DNA from: Larimichthys crocea
Taxonomy: Eukaryota; Chordata; Actinopteri; Sciaenidae
Length of the DNA: 64,000 bases
Direction of reading: 5' to 3'
Assembly (NCBI RefSeq): GCF_000972845.2
Contig: NC_040018.1
Coordinates: 7,313,266-7,377,265 of the forward strand
How positions within the stretch are numbered: position 1 is the stretch's first letter; every line of letters begins with the position of its first letter. The position numbers were made by a program, and so were the translations under genes. This document shows, piece after piece, positions 1-12,900 of this stretch. The notes under the pieces were generated by a model. That model was not told the DNA's origin. It worked only from the letters and a program-made list of their open reading frames with translations, and did not search any database.

Positions 1-1335
1 ATAAAAATCAAATCATATTCATAGGTGTCTTTTTATATTATCTTTTTAAATCGCCTTATGTTTCTTTTCCAAGGAGCAGCGTGCAGTGGCATCTAGCATC
101 ATAGTTGCTCATTGCACCTCACCTTACTTCCCCCCCTATACAAATATACTTGTCTTGCCCTGAAAACAGCTCAGGACTCAGACAGTCACCAGTAACAGGC
201 AAACAGCCAATCATTCAGCAGCTGTGTCGTTCGGTTGCAGTAGTTGCCATGTTGGTTTGTTTATAAGGGAGTAGCATGCAGTGAGAAGCCAGGAGAAGAG
301 TATGTAGAGGAAACTGGCACCAGTAGTATAGTAATCCACGGTAATACTGTCGTGTAGAATTTCTAGTATAGTAGGAACCGTTACGATCTGGCATCGCAGG
401 GCCTCGCGGGGCACCGCGGGGCACCGTGGGTATTGTGCAACTCTAGTACTGAACTCTACATACTAGGGAACCCTAAAGTTATCATCCACATGGTAAAATA
501 CCTTAGCTAGCTGGGTCCAGACAAGCATCATGACTGGCAAACAGATAATAATGAAAAAACTGGAAGGCCCAATATTTCAGGAATGGGTCTCAGAACTGGG
601 TAAGGTGGCGGCATTTGAGAAAATATCATACAGTCTGATGAATGAGGTAGACAAGTACAATGAAAAATGGGGAAAGTTTCTGCAATTTCACTCATTCCAT
701 GTGATTTAATGTACTAATTCCCAGACTTTTTTTTCCCTATCCTACTGTTGTTAAGGTGTATTCCATCTATCTGTGTCGACCTCTGTCTCAACAAAGTATC
801 TGTACTTGCAACGTATGTGTGTATATGTGATTGCACACACAGGTGTGTATGTGTGTGCATGTATATGTATTATTTTTTTATTTTAAACCTGTCACATTTT
901 TGATTTCACTATATAGGTAGGATGAAGGTGGTGAGGGCGCTTCAGAAGTAATCACACGGACATTATATTATAGACACTATTCTATTATTTAAGGATGGTG
1001 ATTCCTCATGTGACAATGGTACAGTGGACACTGGACAAACTTCTATGCTGAAGTTTTACTTCAGATAAACCAACGCTGCCTTGGGCCTCTTGTTTTGTTT
1101 TGTTGTTGGTGGTGTTGCTGTCGGGTCGTCTTGCCCACAATTTGTTTTATGCTTGGAAGTCATTTTATTTGTATTGTATAACAAATAAGAAAATAAGTCT
1201 TAAGATAGCTGTTCAACTTAGACATGCACAGAAAGAAAGACAGAAACTTTTTCTCTCACTTGTTTCTGATCTAATTTGTGAAGAAACTGAAAAGAAGTCC
1301 CTGACATTGTTGCTGTCGTTCCTTGTTCCCCTCAG
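1..1335 (+). other. dok4 intron (5' end of window), no exon recognised
   Basis: This stretch precedes the first visible dok4 exon. It is AT-rich with TG/CA runs near 817-870 and ends in a polypyrimidine tract and CAG acceptor (1333-1335). I see no PH-domain exon in it. Open frames around 211-424 have no similarity I recognise. Confidence 0.6.
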
Positions 1336-1755
1336 AGCGTTTCAACGTGTTCCTCCTGCCCTGTCCCAACCTGGACATCTATGGGGAGTGCATGATGCAG
1401 ATCACCCATGAGAACATTTACCTGTGGGACATTCACAACCCTCGCACCAAGCTGGTCACCTGGCCGCTCTGCTCGCTGCGGCGCTACGGACGCGACGCCA
1501 CCCGCTTCACCTTCGAAGCCGGACGGTGAGACATGGGGAGGGTGGAGGGTGTTTGATCATTGCCTGACCCCAGATAAAGAAAGGTTACGCCACACACATA
1601 CAGAGGTAATGTCAAGTTATGGACCACACATCCTTTGTTATAGCAGCCTGTGTTTAAGATGAAACACTCAACCTTTCTCTGGACTCACAACCACAAGGTG
1701 TGTGTGTGTGTGTGTGTGTGCGTGTACAGGTCAGTTCAAGGATACCTCTCTCTTT

Positions 1756-1798
<43 letters not shown>

Positions 1799-1936
1799 CT
1801 AGCTTTTGTTGGGCTGAGGCCCATACAGAGATGGATTGAATAGATTAGACGATGAATCAATGCTGGGCCAGACCTCCTTATCGCCTCCTCTTTGATAAGA
1901 CCTGACGAGCTATGATTGGGTCAGCATGCAGATAAT

Positions 1937-1972
<36 letters not shown>

Positions 1973-4900
1973 TGAAACAAACCAAAATAGCAAGGGAGCC
2001 CTCTGTCTGTGGGTGTGTCATACTGCATCACTCCCCATTGTTAACATTTATTATCAGCCTCACAACATGAACACAGTGACGTGCATTCACTAAATCCTAA
2101 ACAGACATTTTCTGTAGTAGAACCAGCAAAGCAGGCGATGCAATGTAAAAACTTTGTTACACAAAAGAATGCTTCCATGGTTATAGTGATCATAAACCAT
2201 ATACATTATAGATGGTGAATCATTTTAGCATTTGCTACTTTTTCCACTCTTGAAGATTCGCGTCACCGTTTTGGAAAATCATTTCCAAAATTCACAATAA
2301 AATAACAGCACCATGAATTACATTTATATATATATATATATATATATATATCTATATTATCATATATATACTCTCTCTCGATATCTATCTATCTCTATAT
2401 ATCTATTATCTCTATACCCTATTAATACTTTAATCCTAAATGAAGACACCATAGATCACGCGATGCTTGGCACTCCAATCGCTTTAATCAAATGTAGGAT
2501 TTTGTTTGAGGTTTTTTTCTAGGGTGATGACATAAAATATGACAACAAAAATTGGACGCTTCATTAAAAAACCTCAAACCTGTATGAACACTGTGACCCT
2601 TCTATTCCATTTAGCTTCATGATTAATGACAAAGTATAAAGATAAAGTCAAAGTAGAAATAAGACAAAGGTTTAAATACTCCTGAAACGCTCTCTTCTTC
2701 TGTGCAGAATTGATCATATTATATTATAGTTATAAGAATGAATGCAGGGAAAAGCAGCATTGTTGCAGCGAATAAGACAAGAAAGGGAGAGCAAAGCACA
2801 CAATGATTATCGTCCCCTGTGTTATAACCGTACAAGCTGCCTCTTTTTTGTCACATCATTCACCCATCCACATCAAAGGCCCCAATTTTTCCTGGATTTC
2901 AGCTCTTCGTGACAATAGGGGTTTTAGGTTTTTTTCTAAAAAGAGTTCAGAAGTTATCTCATGACACTTTCCATACAGAGCAGGTCTGAACTGTACTCTT
3001 TATAATATTATTTACAGAGACTCAACGATTCCCACCATAAGCAAACACTTGCAACAGCGGCAGCAGTGGTAAAGAAAAACTTTAACTTTAAGAGGCAGAA
3101 ACCTCGAGCACAATCTGAATGATGGTGGACGGACTGTAATAATGATAACTACGATTTTGATAACTTTAAAGCAACAATGCTTCATGTTCTTTAGGCTGGG
3201 TCGATTGAACATACACTGCCATCTGTATTTTTGCATTGGAATTTGTTTTTTTTGGAATTTGTGTCCTTGTCTGAATTGAACAGCATTTAGATCAGAAGAC
3301 ACTGAATCACTCCCTGAAATCTCATATTGATTACCATGGTACAACAGGAGTTGGAGCTCACTGAAGGGTTTCCTTAATAACACTGCATTGGCCAGTTTGT
3401 CAACTACAGCTGTTTTCCACACTGGGCTCATGCTGAGTCATTGTTGTGTGTAGGATGTGTGACAGCGGTGAAGGCCTCTACACCTTCCAGACCAGAGAGG
3501 GAGAGCAGATCTACCAGAGGGTTCACTCCTCCACGCTGGCCATAGCAGAGCAGCACAAGAAGGTCTTGTTGGAGATGGAGAAAAACAGCAGGGTGACAGC
3601 CTGGCACACACACACACATAGATCCATATTTATTATTGGTAAAAGACGTCACGTATAATTTAGTGTAGATATTCATATATAGTTTATTCATTATGGGAAA
3701 TGTTATTTTCCATATTTGTTGAATTTTTGTTAGAACAACCTCTGAGTGTGGCCTTCAGGAACAGGAACGAGTGAGTGTGTTTAGTCTACAGATGTTATAT
3801 TGTTCACTTAGTAACTGACTAATCTCAAGTGTAAGTTTCAAGTCGTTGTCCAGTGCAGTCAATGCAGCAGTTTGATTAATCCCAAATTTGTTTTGGAATT
3901 TGTAATTCCTATTACAAAGGCCTATTGTATTAATTCGATTATTCTGTAAACTCGCAGGACTCTGTATGTCAAAGTCTAGCTTTAAAACCTTTATTATTTC
4001 AGCTTATATTGTGGTGCATATCTCTGGTTATATTAATTTAACAATGAATGAAATGATTTGTGTAATTCCAATAGGAAATTTGTGGGTCCAATTCTGAGCA
4101 GCAACAGAAATGTTTTGTCCAAGGCAGGTTAAATGAATCCAGTCAGGACTGGATGCAGTGGAAATCTTTTCACAAACATACTATAAATAATACAAATATA
4201 ACAAAGGTTCTATAGATCAGTGGTCCCCAACCCCCGATCAATCAGTACCGGGCCGTACAAGAATTAATTAGTTATTTCTGTTTTATTTATTATCTTAGTC
4301 TCCCGCAAGTGAGGAGAATACGGTCATTTCGAAATAAAAAAACGTTTCAAAATAAAAGACTGCTCGACCTAGACTGGGACTATAATAAAGGGGGACTTAC
4401 TACTTCATCTACAGTTGGTAGGAGAAGAAGAAAATATTAAGTATAAATGTAAATTACAAAAGATAATTAATTGTGCGAGGTAGTTGTTAATTATTTTTGG
4501 GTTGATAATTTTAATTTAATTTTTGACTCATTGGATTTCACGGGCAACAAGCTACAATGCCTACTACATGTTCTCCGCCTACTACATGTACATGCAGTAA
4601 AATTGTCAAGCGTTGACCGGTCCGCAGTTAGGAAAAGGTTGGGGACCACTGCTATAGATGGTAAGTTAAAATGTTGATGAGCACCAACTAGTTCCTGGGT
4701 GGTAAACACTCTCAGTGATAGTTTGTGGTTGTACTGTATGTACTACATCCATAATCAGTGTGTTACCTACAGTAGATGGCAGTTGGCACGTCTCCAGTTC
4801 GGTGAAGCAGACAGGAGGACCAGCATGAAGCTGAGCAATGTACTGCTGTGCACCGCTATATTTAGAACATTTTCAGAGCTTTACCTTGCTGTGAGACAAC

Positions 4901-6099
4901 TCCAACAGGAAACTGAGGCTCGGTCTCACTCTTTTAAAGCCAAGTCATTTTACCCCATCACACACACACACACACACACACGAGTTGCTGGTCTACTGCT
5001 GCCTTGAACTAGAGCAACTAACTAACAAAGTCTCACAACAACACAGACAAAGTAATCAGTGGAGGCAGCAGTGTTCTGTCAGGTGAAAGGAGTCAAAGGG
5101 GTCTGGTGGATTTGGAACACAGCAGTATATTGTTTAGCTTCTGTGCTGGTTCTCCTGTCTGCTTCTACAAACTGGGCTCATGCTGACCGACATCCACTGC
5201 ACATAACACTGACTGTGGATAAATACACTGCAGTATATCTGAGCTAACTCTTTAATACTGCACTCATGGTAACAGGGTGTTCATCACATCCAGCTGTGGC
5301 AGCTTTCAACCAACGACCCCTTACAATGATTTTAGTTGTGTTAGCAATGTGATAGAAATTCAAAACTGTTAATTGTGATAATTGATTGAAATGATTAATC
5401 AACAGTGCTCTTTATGTTAAATTCATGATGTTGTGTGTGTATATGACTCCCAGTTGATGTCTGTGGGTTCAGAGCCTGGCTCCTACCCCTGCACCCCCAC
5501 TGCCATCCTGCCCCGATCCGCCTACTGGCACCACATCACTGGAAACCAGACCGGCATGGATCCTGGCAGCGGTAAGCTACACATTTATGTGTGTGCAGCA
5601 TAAAACCCTGACATCTGATTGCTTGTTTTTGTACTTCATTTCCTGGCTCCAAAGGAGGAGGAACTACAGCAATAACACCATTTGCAAATTATATGAAAGT
5701 TTCTCTCTAGAGCAAGTTTTTGGTTTGTCTGTTCTGAGCTACTGTAGAAACACGGAGGACCCAGGGCATCTGTTAAAACATAAGGCTCATTAAAGTGACA
5801 AAAATGTAATGATTCTTATTTTCAGGTGATACACTCATGAAAACAGAGTAATGAATATTATATTCCATTTCTGACATATTCTGTAAACAGAGTCCCCTAA
5901 ATTTGTCTACGTTATTATCTTGTCTTTATTTCATTTTTCTGCTCCGTCTGCAGGTGATGCTGCAGAAGACGACCTGCTGTCCACCCGTCTGCCTCCCGAT
6001 CGCCATGCCACGCTGCCTCTGGCAAACACACACGCACAGTCCCAACCACACATACATACACACTCCCCGACACACTACCCCACATACCCTGGACAGTGA
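1336..6099 (+). CDS. dok4: dok4, docking protein 4 (3' part: PTB domain and C-terminal tail)
   Basis: DOK4 is a membrane-proximal adaptor whose PH and IRS-type PTB domains link receptor tyrosine kinases such as RET to signalling. Four exons are seen: 1336-1525, 3454-3592, 5454-5571 and 5954-6099 (stop TGA 6097-6099). They join in frame over 196 codons plus a split first codon. The first two encode the PTB core, with [70 protein letters not shown] and [17 protein letters not shown]. The third has YPCTPT and [12 protein letters not shown], shared by DOK4/5/6; the residues fit DOK4 better than DOK5 or DOK6. The PH-domain exons and start codon lie upstream of the window. The last exon is odd: after a DLLSTRLPP stretch the protein ends in a His/Thr/Pro-rich tail read from CA-rich sequence, unlike the human end as I recall it. 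Introns carry a hAT element and several CA/GT repeats. Confidence 0.9.
2940..3135 (-). repeat. fragment of fish LINE (L2-like) 3' end
   Basis: It contains the order 'tatctcatgacactttcc', 'acagagcaggtctgaactg', 'atttacagagactcaac' and 'ggcagaaacctcgagca', which I recognise from a very common teleost LINE 3' segment in reverse orientation. Shorter relatives occur at 23758-23860 and 31236-31350, and an adjoining part of the same family at 38820-39190. Confidence 0.6.
3621..3775. repeat. dispersed repeat, copy A (dok4 intron)
   Basis: It shares 'atatttattattggtaaaa', 'attatgggaaa', 'ttattttccata' and a block with 'gtgtggccttcaggaacagg' with a second copy at 6603-6935 in the dok4 3' region, in the same order and orientation. 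Copy B carries extra internal sequence. The family is unknown to me. Confidence 0.6.
4218..4651. mobile_element. non-autonomous hAT transposon (434 bp) in dok4 intron
   Basis: The element begins CAGTGGTCCCCAACC and ends with the exact reverse complement GGTTGGGGACCACTG, a 15-bp perfect terminal inverted repeat. It is flanked by an identical 8-bp duplication CTATAGAT (4210-4217 and 4652-4659), the hAT signature. The interior has no transposase frame, so it is a deletion derivative or MITE. It lies between the dok4 exons at 3454-3592 and 5454-5571. Confidence 0.92.
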
Positions 6100-6602
6100 C
6101 ACACATACACAAAAGAAGACATGGACATTGAAATAGAAGCAGACAAAAAAACACACATAACCGCATGCATGCAGGCACACACAGTTCATTGAACAGAACA
6201 CACACTCTCTGTCTTTATATTAGTTTTACAGCCCAACATTACACCTCACAGGAGATGGTGGAGGGAAATTTTCTGAATGCAGAAAGCAGGATGTAAAAAC
6301 TGAATTCTGCAAAAGACTGTGACAAGATTGGGCTTCCTTACATCACTGCAGCTCCCACGATTCCTCAGTAGACAGAGGACATTTGGAGTTTCTTCACACA
6401 CTTCCACAATGAACCTCTGCCAGGCAGTATGGCATATGTTGCCTTATGATTAAAAAAAGATCGGAAAGCTGTCAGTTTGCTTTAAAATACCCAGGTCGTG
6501 TTGTGTTTCCACCTGTGCCACCGTGGAAGGCGTGGTGAAAAGCCTTAGAGCTTAACTTGATCGATGTCCATCAAATACATATGAATATGACTTATCAGTG
6601 TA

Positions 6603-6935
6603 TGTATATTTATTATTGGTAAAACTGACATCACATAAAATTTTGTCTGTTCTGACAAAGACAAGTTTCATGGAGAGAACACTGTAATTTGGTCCTGATG
6701 AGGGGAAAAATGTATTTCCTTTAAAAAGATGTAATTTCTTTTAAAAGAAATGAATCTAGTTAATCAGAAATAGATATTCAGATATAATTCATCCATTATG
6801 GGAAACTTTATTTTCCATACTTGTTGCTTTTTTATTACTACAACTTCAAAAACATGCATCAAAATCAGATTTTGACTGACTTCACCTTTTCACCCCACCT
6901 TTGAATGTGGCCTTTTGGAACAGGTACGAACACTT
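6603..6935. repeat. dispersed repeat, copy B (dok4 3' region)
   Basis: This is the partner of the copy at 3621-3775, with the same blocks in the same order plus an insertion of about 120 bp (about 6647-6765). It lies in the presumed dok4 3' UTR, so it may be transcribed. Confidence 0.55.
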
Positions 6936-8159
6936 TTGCGATGTGTTTGATGACACATCGTCTGACCTAGTTCATCTGAAGCATATAAAGGCAGAAAAAA
7001 ACACAGACTAAACTATCTTTTTACCAAGCCACCCTGCTACATTTGGTAATTTTTTAGTGAGGAATCTGTGAAATGCCAAATTTTGGTCAAATTTCCAATG
7101 TTTTTATATAAAAAGGCTGGAGTTTCAGATGATTTCAGATAACTGCCATTGGATTAACATCAAGAGTGTCCAGTATGTTCAACTGAATACTGCATGGACC
7201 AGGCCTGCATGGTGCCTTAAAGCACCAAATGGACTGTATCATCAAATACACTGACGCCTAGGATTCCCATGTGGAAAGGTCCCAGTGTGCCGGTGCCAGC
7301 TGACACACTTATATGAAGAACACTTGATAATTTCACTGTACGTTTGGATCAATGCCTTTGATTTAGCTGATAACTGATGACTTTGTGGTTACTGGATCTG
7401 TTTGTTGTGATTTTGAAATCCTCTGAACTGTGGAATCAAACTGTGATCGGATTCATTTTCATTTTTATTCCCCCTTAGAGCTTCAAACGTTCTCTGGGAT
7501 TACACCTCTGAGTAGCCACACTTCTATTGAGCTATATTTGCACAACCCTGTTATTTTTTAGGTTATTCAATGGTTAGAAGTGGAAGAGGCTAACAATATA
7601 GACATTAACATATATGGATTTTTGAAAGCCCATACTGATGCCATGTTTGAATTGAACCTGCCAATAACAGATATTTAGTGTGTTTACATTTGACCCTTTG
7701 AATGACAGATAACACTGGAGAAGAACAGGGACATGAAAGGCAGAGTCAGATGATCAGACAGGCTTTAAACAAACCTGAGAAATCAGATATACACAGTCAG
7801 ATTAAAACTCTACTTGGAGATCTCCTACCTGAGGAGCTTTGGTCTGATATGGGTTTGTCTACTTTCAAATATTTCTCTTTTTCTTTCTCCGACTGTGTAG
7901 TTGTGTGCTTCCATGAATGGCATGTGTTTTACAGTAATAATATATCCATTGCCAAGTGGGGAACATTAGTAACAATGGGTCAGGTTTGGGTGTCAGGTCA
8001 GGTATGATGGAGGAGGGTATGGGAAGGGTTCTACTTTCAGTTTTAGGCCCAAGCAGTTGTGAACACAGTTTTCAAATAAGGAATTATTGCCAACAATTTA
8101 GAATGTGGTTTCGATTCAGCTGCTCCACCATAGAGATCCCCACGGTCAATCATCTCCAT

Positions 8160-8310
8160 GAGATCTGATGGTTCACATATTTCATTTGGCACTTTATAGG
8201 ACTTGTATGCAGGATGCCCTTCCTGACGCAACCCTCCCCATTTATCTAGGCCTGGGACGGGCAATTAGAAATGCACTGGCTTGTGAACATCCAATGTTTT
8301 GGGAAGTAAA
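8160..8310 (+). repeat. dispersed teleost repeat fragment
   Basis: The stretch 'ggatgcccttcctgacgcaa' followed by 'cccatttatctaggcctggg' and 'gcactggcttgtg' matches a motif order I know from many fish genomes as a repeat fragment. It has no intact coding frame. The exact family is not certain. Confidence 0.5.
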
Positions 8311-9948
8311 CCAACCTGACACTTTATTCTCTAAAATACATATATCTCTGGATCTAAAAGTATGGGCTGTTTTTTTGATAGTGACCTACAGTACAGCGAT
8401 GGTAGAAAAAATACGACCTAAAGGCTATAATGAGGGCCTTTAGGTCATGAGCACAGATAAAGATTTACTGTAATATTACGATAACTGTCAACCCTGCAGA
8501 TGACCACTCTATCATGTGAGCCACAGTCAGCTCAAACAACGTGATTTAGGTCATCTGGTTAAAGTGTGGGCTTGTTAACAGCCTGTCTGATCATTTCAAT
8601 GCAAGTTACTTTTGATCCAATCCATATTCTAACATCCTGTTAATGATTTTAGTGAGTACAAGGTTGAAATTCCCCGAAAGTATGAAAATTAGAAAACAGA
8701 ATTATCCTTCAATAATGTCCTCATTCACAATCAGGTGTAGCATTATCATCTTTGACGGTCAAAGTCTTCCAAAAACACAGTGTTGATCAACTCATTGTCA
8801 AAATGTATCATAGTCAGGAGGACACCGAACCCTGTATGGATGAAACACTGACTACATGTTCTTGTGGCACTCAAGCATGAATGATTCTTTGAATCTCTTT
8901 ACAGTCTTCTCATTGTAACCCTAAACTTCCCTCTTACCCACCCTGCCACCCCAAACCTGTCCCCAAACCATTTACGGAGGCTGTCAAAGGACAACGTTTC
9001 TTAAAGACAGCTTGACTTTGCTACATACTGCCTTTGCCTTCTATTACATTTGGCCAGACAAAGAACTTAAATATTTATTTTGTTGCGACTTTAGAGGTGA
9101 GCTAGTGTAGAAAGGGAGACGACTATCATGCCGAGGAGGACGGGGCTGCCAGAACAAGACAAAGTTGGATCATGTTTTTCTCAACCGTGGGCTCATATGG
9201 GAGAGCATGCTTTGATTGCTGCCTTTTTAATCTGTCCTAAGGGTTTAAGAGCTTTCACCACAGCAATGGGACATCTGGGAACATACCGACCACCTTCACA
9301 TTATTAGAAAACGCCTCGTATATGGATAGTGTCTAGATCTGAGCGAGCCTGATTAATGCTGGAATACTTGTACAACTTGCATCTTAAGATTTGTTTTTTT
9401 TTTAAGTCATTTTAACATGACAGGGCTACGCATTTTGTTTGTTTACATTATGTACGTTGTGTATTGTGTTTAAATGTCTTTTGTGTACTGTATGACTTGA
9501 GTTTTCCGCCCTCTTGAGTGAGTCTTGTACATATTACTATTTATTTCATAAGAGGTGTGTGTGTGCGCGTGCGTGTGTGTGTGTGTGAGTGTGTCTTGAG
9601 AGAGTGTGACATGAGGAACTATTGAAATGTGTTCATTGAAAATGCAGAGCCCATGTTTTTGTACCTTGTAATGTTGATCAAGCAGTTGTCAGTGTGGATC
9701 TTTACACATCAATCTGCACCTGAGCGAACCACACAAACACATCTAGAATCCTGTCCTCTGCACCGTGCCCTGTCGTAGCGTGAATGTTTTTGGCCGTTGA
9801 TTAACCACAGTCATGTCTTCTCTGCTCATGCCAGTGTCATGCTGCTGTTTTTGTTTGTTTTTACAAAGAAGCTGTAGCAGAGAGGTGTTTCATAAAGAAG
9901 CCTGAGACAAGCAGGCCGTATTGTGAAAAGCCTGTCTTGAAGGAGCTC

Positions 9949-9954
9949 AATAAA
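9949..9954 (+). terminator. candidate dok4 poly(A) signal AATAAA
   Basis: AATAAA sits in 'gctcaataaactgaacc', about 3.85 kb after the dok4 stop. Other AATAAA hexamers downstream (for example in 'gaaaaataaagtcc' near 11370) are alternatives. Confidence 0.35.
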
Positions 9955-12900
9955 CTGAACCAGGATTAATCTGTTTCATAAAGCAAACTCGGAGCTGAAC
10001 GAGACCAGGCTGAACCTAGTCTGAACAGCTTCTTCATGACTTTGAAACACAGGCCTGAAACATCGAGCACAGATCATGTCGATGAAGAAAATGCACATGT
10101 AAAGACAAAACTGTGACGTTCACAGCACATTTTAAAACAGATGATATAAGGAGGAAATAATAAAGCAAAACAAAAAACAAAAAAGACAAATGAAACTACT
10201 GCCATGAATGAAGAAGACAACCTTTGGCAGCATGACGCAGACCAGCTGGGAAGTCAGACTAGTAGAAATGTACCCAGGCACATAAATGTTAGCTCAGTTT
10301 GTTACAGCGCTCTGCTTGTAAACATGCCATGCTCATTTCAGATCACGTATGAGATATTTGAATCCCCCCTTGTACAATGAAAGTACTGTTCAAATCCCTT
10401 CAGGCAGCCAGCCTGGCTGACTGTCTTACCAGTACTCTGAGTATCTCTTTCATTTCTTTAAATTACAGACAGAAAATAGTGAAAATGCTGTGTCCATTAA
10501 GACTACAGCCAATCTTATCACAATCCACAAAAATTAAAAAATGAAATAAAAGATCTAAAAGTTTTTCTCTGCACACAAAAGCTTTATTTCTCTCCAAATC
10601 TGTATTGAAATCTGTCTTAGTGGGTGAGATACTCCATCTACCTGACAGATGTGGCTGATTGAGATGCTGATTGAACAGCAGAGGCTGTGATACATAAGAG
10701 GCCTCTCTATGTGCAGTTTTATTAAGCACTGAATTATGGCTAGTTCACATATGACAGAGAAGGGCGAAGTCATGACCCGCCCTGCTTCTCCTCTGATTGG
10801 TTAGTACTGGTTACCTTTGTTGGAAGATCAGGGTAAGCCAATCAGAGGCATTATACAGTGGCCTTTCATTGTGACAGTTTAAGGCATCATAGTTATGCTG
10901 TTTAATCTTAAAATGCCATTTTTAGAGAAATAAATTTTTAGTTGCACATTGAAGAAGTCTTTGACCTCAACTCATGAAAAACCACAAAAGTGTTGTTGAG
11001 TGTACCTTCATATGAACTGAATTACTCTCACGATATCCTGAAGCAAAACAAGATTACATTTGGCAAACTGAAATTTGGCCCTGATGATGGAGCTTCATGA
11101 AAAAGTTCACCACAGTTTAACATCATGAACATGACTGTGTGCTGCTGCTGCTGCTGCTGGTGACACGAGGATGGAGAATACCCGCAGTGACCGTTTTCCT
11201 CCAGCATGGTTTGAAACACCACACAGTTGTAGTGTGTGTTTGTGATTGTAGTGTCTCACCAATGGTTATGACACCCCCCCCCCTACCCCCTTTAGCTTTG
11301 CAACCAATGACAAACTGTTGTTTTCACCCATTCACACTGTCGACATCAAGTGCATGTTTTGTAGAAAAATAAAGTCCATTACTCACTCGACATGCTCGGC
11401 CTTTTCTTTGGTCACACTGCTGAAAGTCTGTGAGCGTTTACTACAGTCTGAGTGTGGCTTGCTGAATGAACCGACTTGACATGGTTTAGCTGGTTGTTTT
11501 GATTCAGTCTCTCATCGATCTTTGGTAAAGCCTCCGTACTCCACCTGCTGAGCAGCAGACAGACTCAGTCAGAGACGAGCTGGTGAACATGGTGGAGCAT
11601 TTAGCAGCTACAGTGTCAGATACTTATCTCAGGAGTTGGTGGCAGTGTTGTGGTCCTCAAGACCACTTTCTGAAGCTGTCGCTCTCATCTCGGAATAGAC
11701 CTCATGTTTACTCTGTCATGGTTGGTGCTCTGGATTTTATTGCTAGACCGGACCAGTCACTAAATTGTTATTTATAAACATCATAACTGTGTTTGGATGT
11801 AAAGCATCCTGATTTAAATGAAACCATTGTCTTGACTCTGTGAAATTCTTGCTACAGTTCACACACACACACACACACAAATTAATCCAAATTGTGCTTT
11901 ACAGCAGGTTGGCCCTCAGCGTTTAGTGGCCCTAAACAAGCCCCAAAAAACTCCTAGTGTAATAAACACATCACACATGCCAGAGATGAACAAATCAATT
12001 CTATTCAAATCTCTTTTTTTCTTTGGGGGTTGACAAATTTGCACACAGGACAATTTAACATTTTACATCATTCTATATTTTCATGAGGGAGGCTTCACTT
12101 TTATTTGGCTTTAGAGTTGTTGCATACAATTATGTTATAATAAGCAATCAGGCTACATTTATGACTTTAGTGAGAAGTTTACTATGGTTTCCTGTAACCA
12201 TAGTAACTCACGGTGCCGGAGGAGAGGCAGAGCCATCGAATGAAGCCGTTTACACGGTTTACAGGAGCTTCTCTATGTCAGACCAGTTCTCACATGGTGA
12301 CAAACCCATTCTCAAAATGATAACACTGCTCTGTGAAGCAGGCAGCCAGCAGAGAGACAGACAGGACACAGACAGCAGAGAGACAGACAGGACAGGATGA
12401 ATGAATGTGTGGTGCAAGAGCATGTGATTGAGCAGGTTAATTGAGTCTCACTGTCATTACGTGAAAGTTGACAGGACCTGAACGAGTCAGTCAAATTAAC
12501 ACCGTACAAAGTGAGGAGTGGGCAACATCAAGCCCAAGTTAATGTGTTTATCTTGTCTGACCCATTGGAGGGGCCCGACCACAGGTTTAGAAACCACTGG
12601 ACACTCCCTCTAGCAGGACGCTGTGGTCCAACAGGACCAGAACCTCACATCAGCTTTTTCCCCGACTGTGGCTGTCTCATTAACAAGGCCTAAGACCCCC
12701 TCTGACACTGACTTTCTCCCTCCACCATAAACGTTACTGTCGTGACTTTTCGTGGCTGCTGAAGTCTGTGGATGCTTGAAAAGAAAGAGAAGTGAGTGTG
12801 GGATGCATCCCTTTCAAATCCTCGTGCCGAATTCTGATCCAAATTGTCCTTCCCCTCTTCTCCTGGGCCAGCTTTTATACTCACAGGAAAAAAAACATGA

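Larger units (their letters stand above)
6100..9954 (+). other. dok4: presumed dok4 3' UTR
   Basis: Non-coding sequence follows the dok4 stop. The first well-placed AATAAA with a clear downstream spacer is at 9949-9954, which would give a 3' UTR of about 3.9 kb. An AU-rich 'atttatttcat' and a GT run (9554-9596) occur in it. No further gene is evident. The extent is inferred, since only transcript data can place the end. Confidence 0.4.

Noticed and set aside
9949..11375. A separate small gene in the dok4-nadsyn1 spacer based on several short open frames
   Set aside because: The frames lack similarity, splice context and codon pattern; a (CTG)n run and repeats explain the longer ones.
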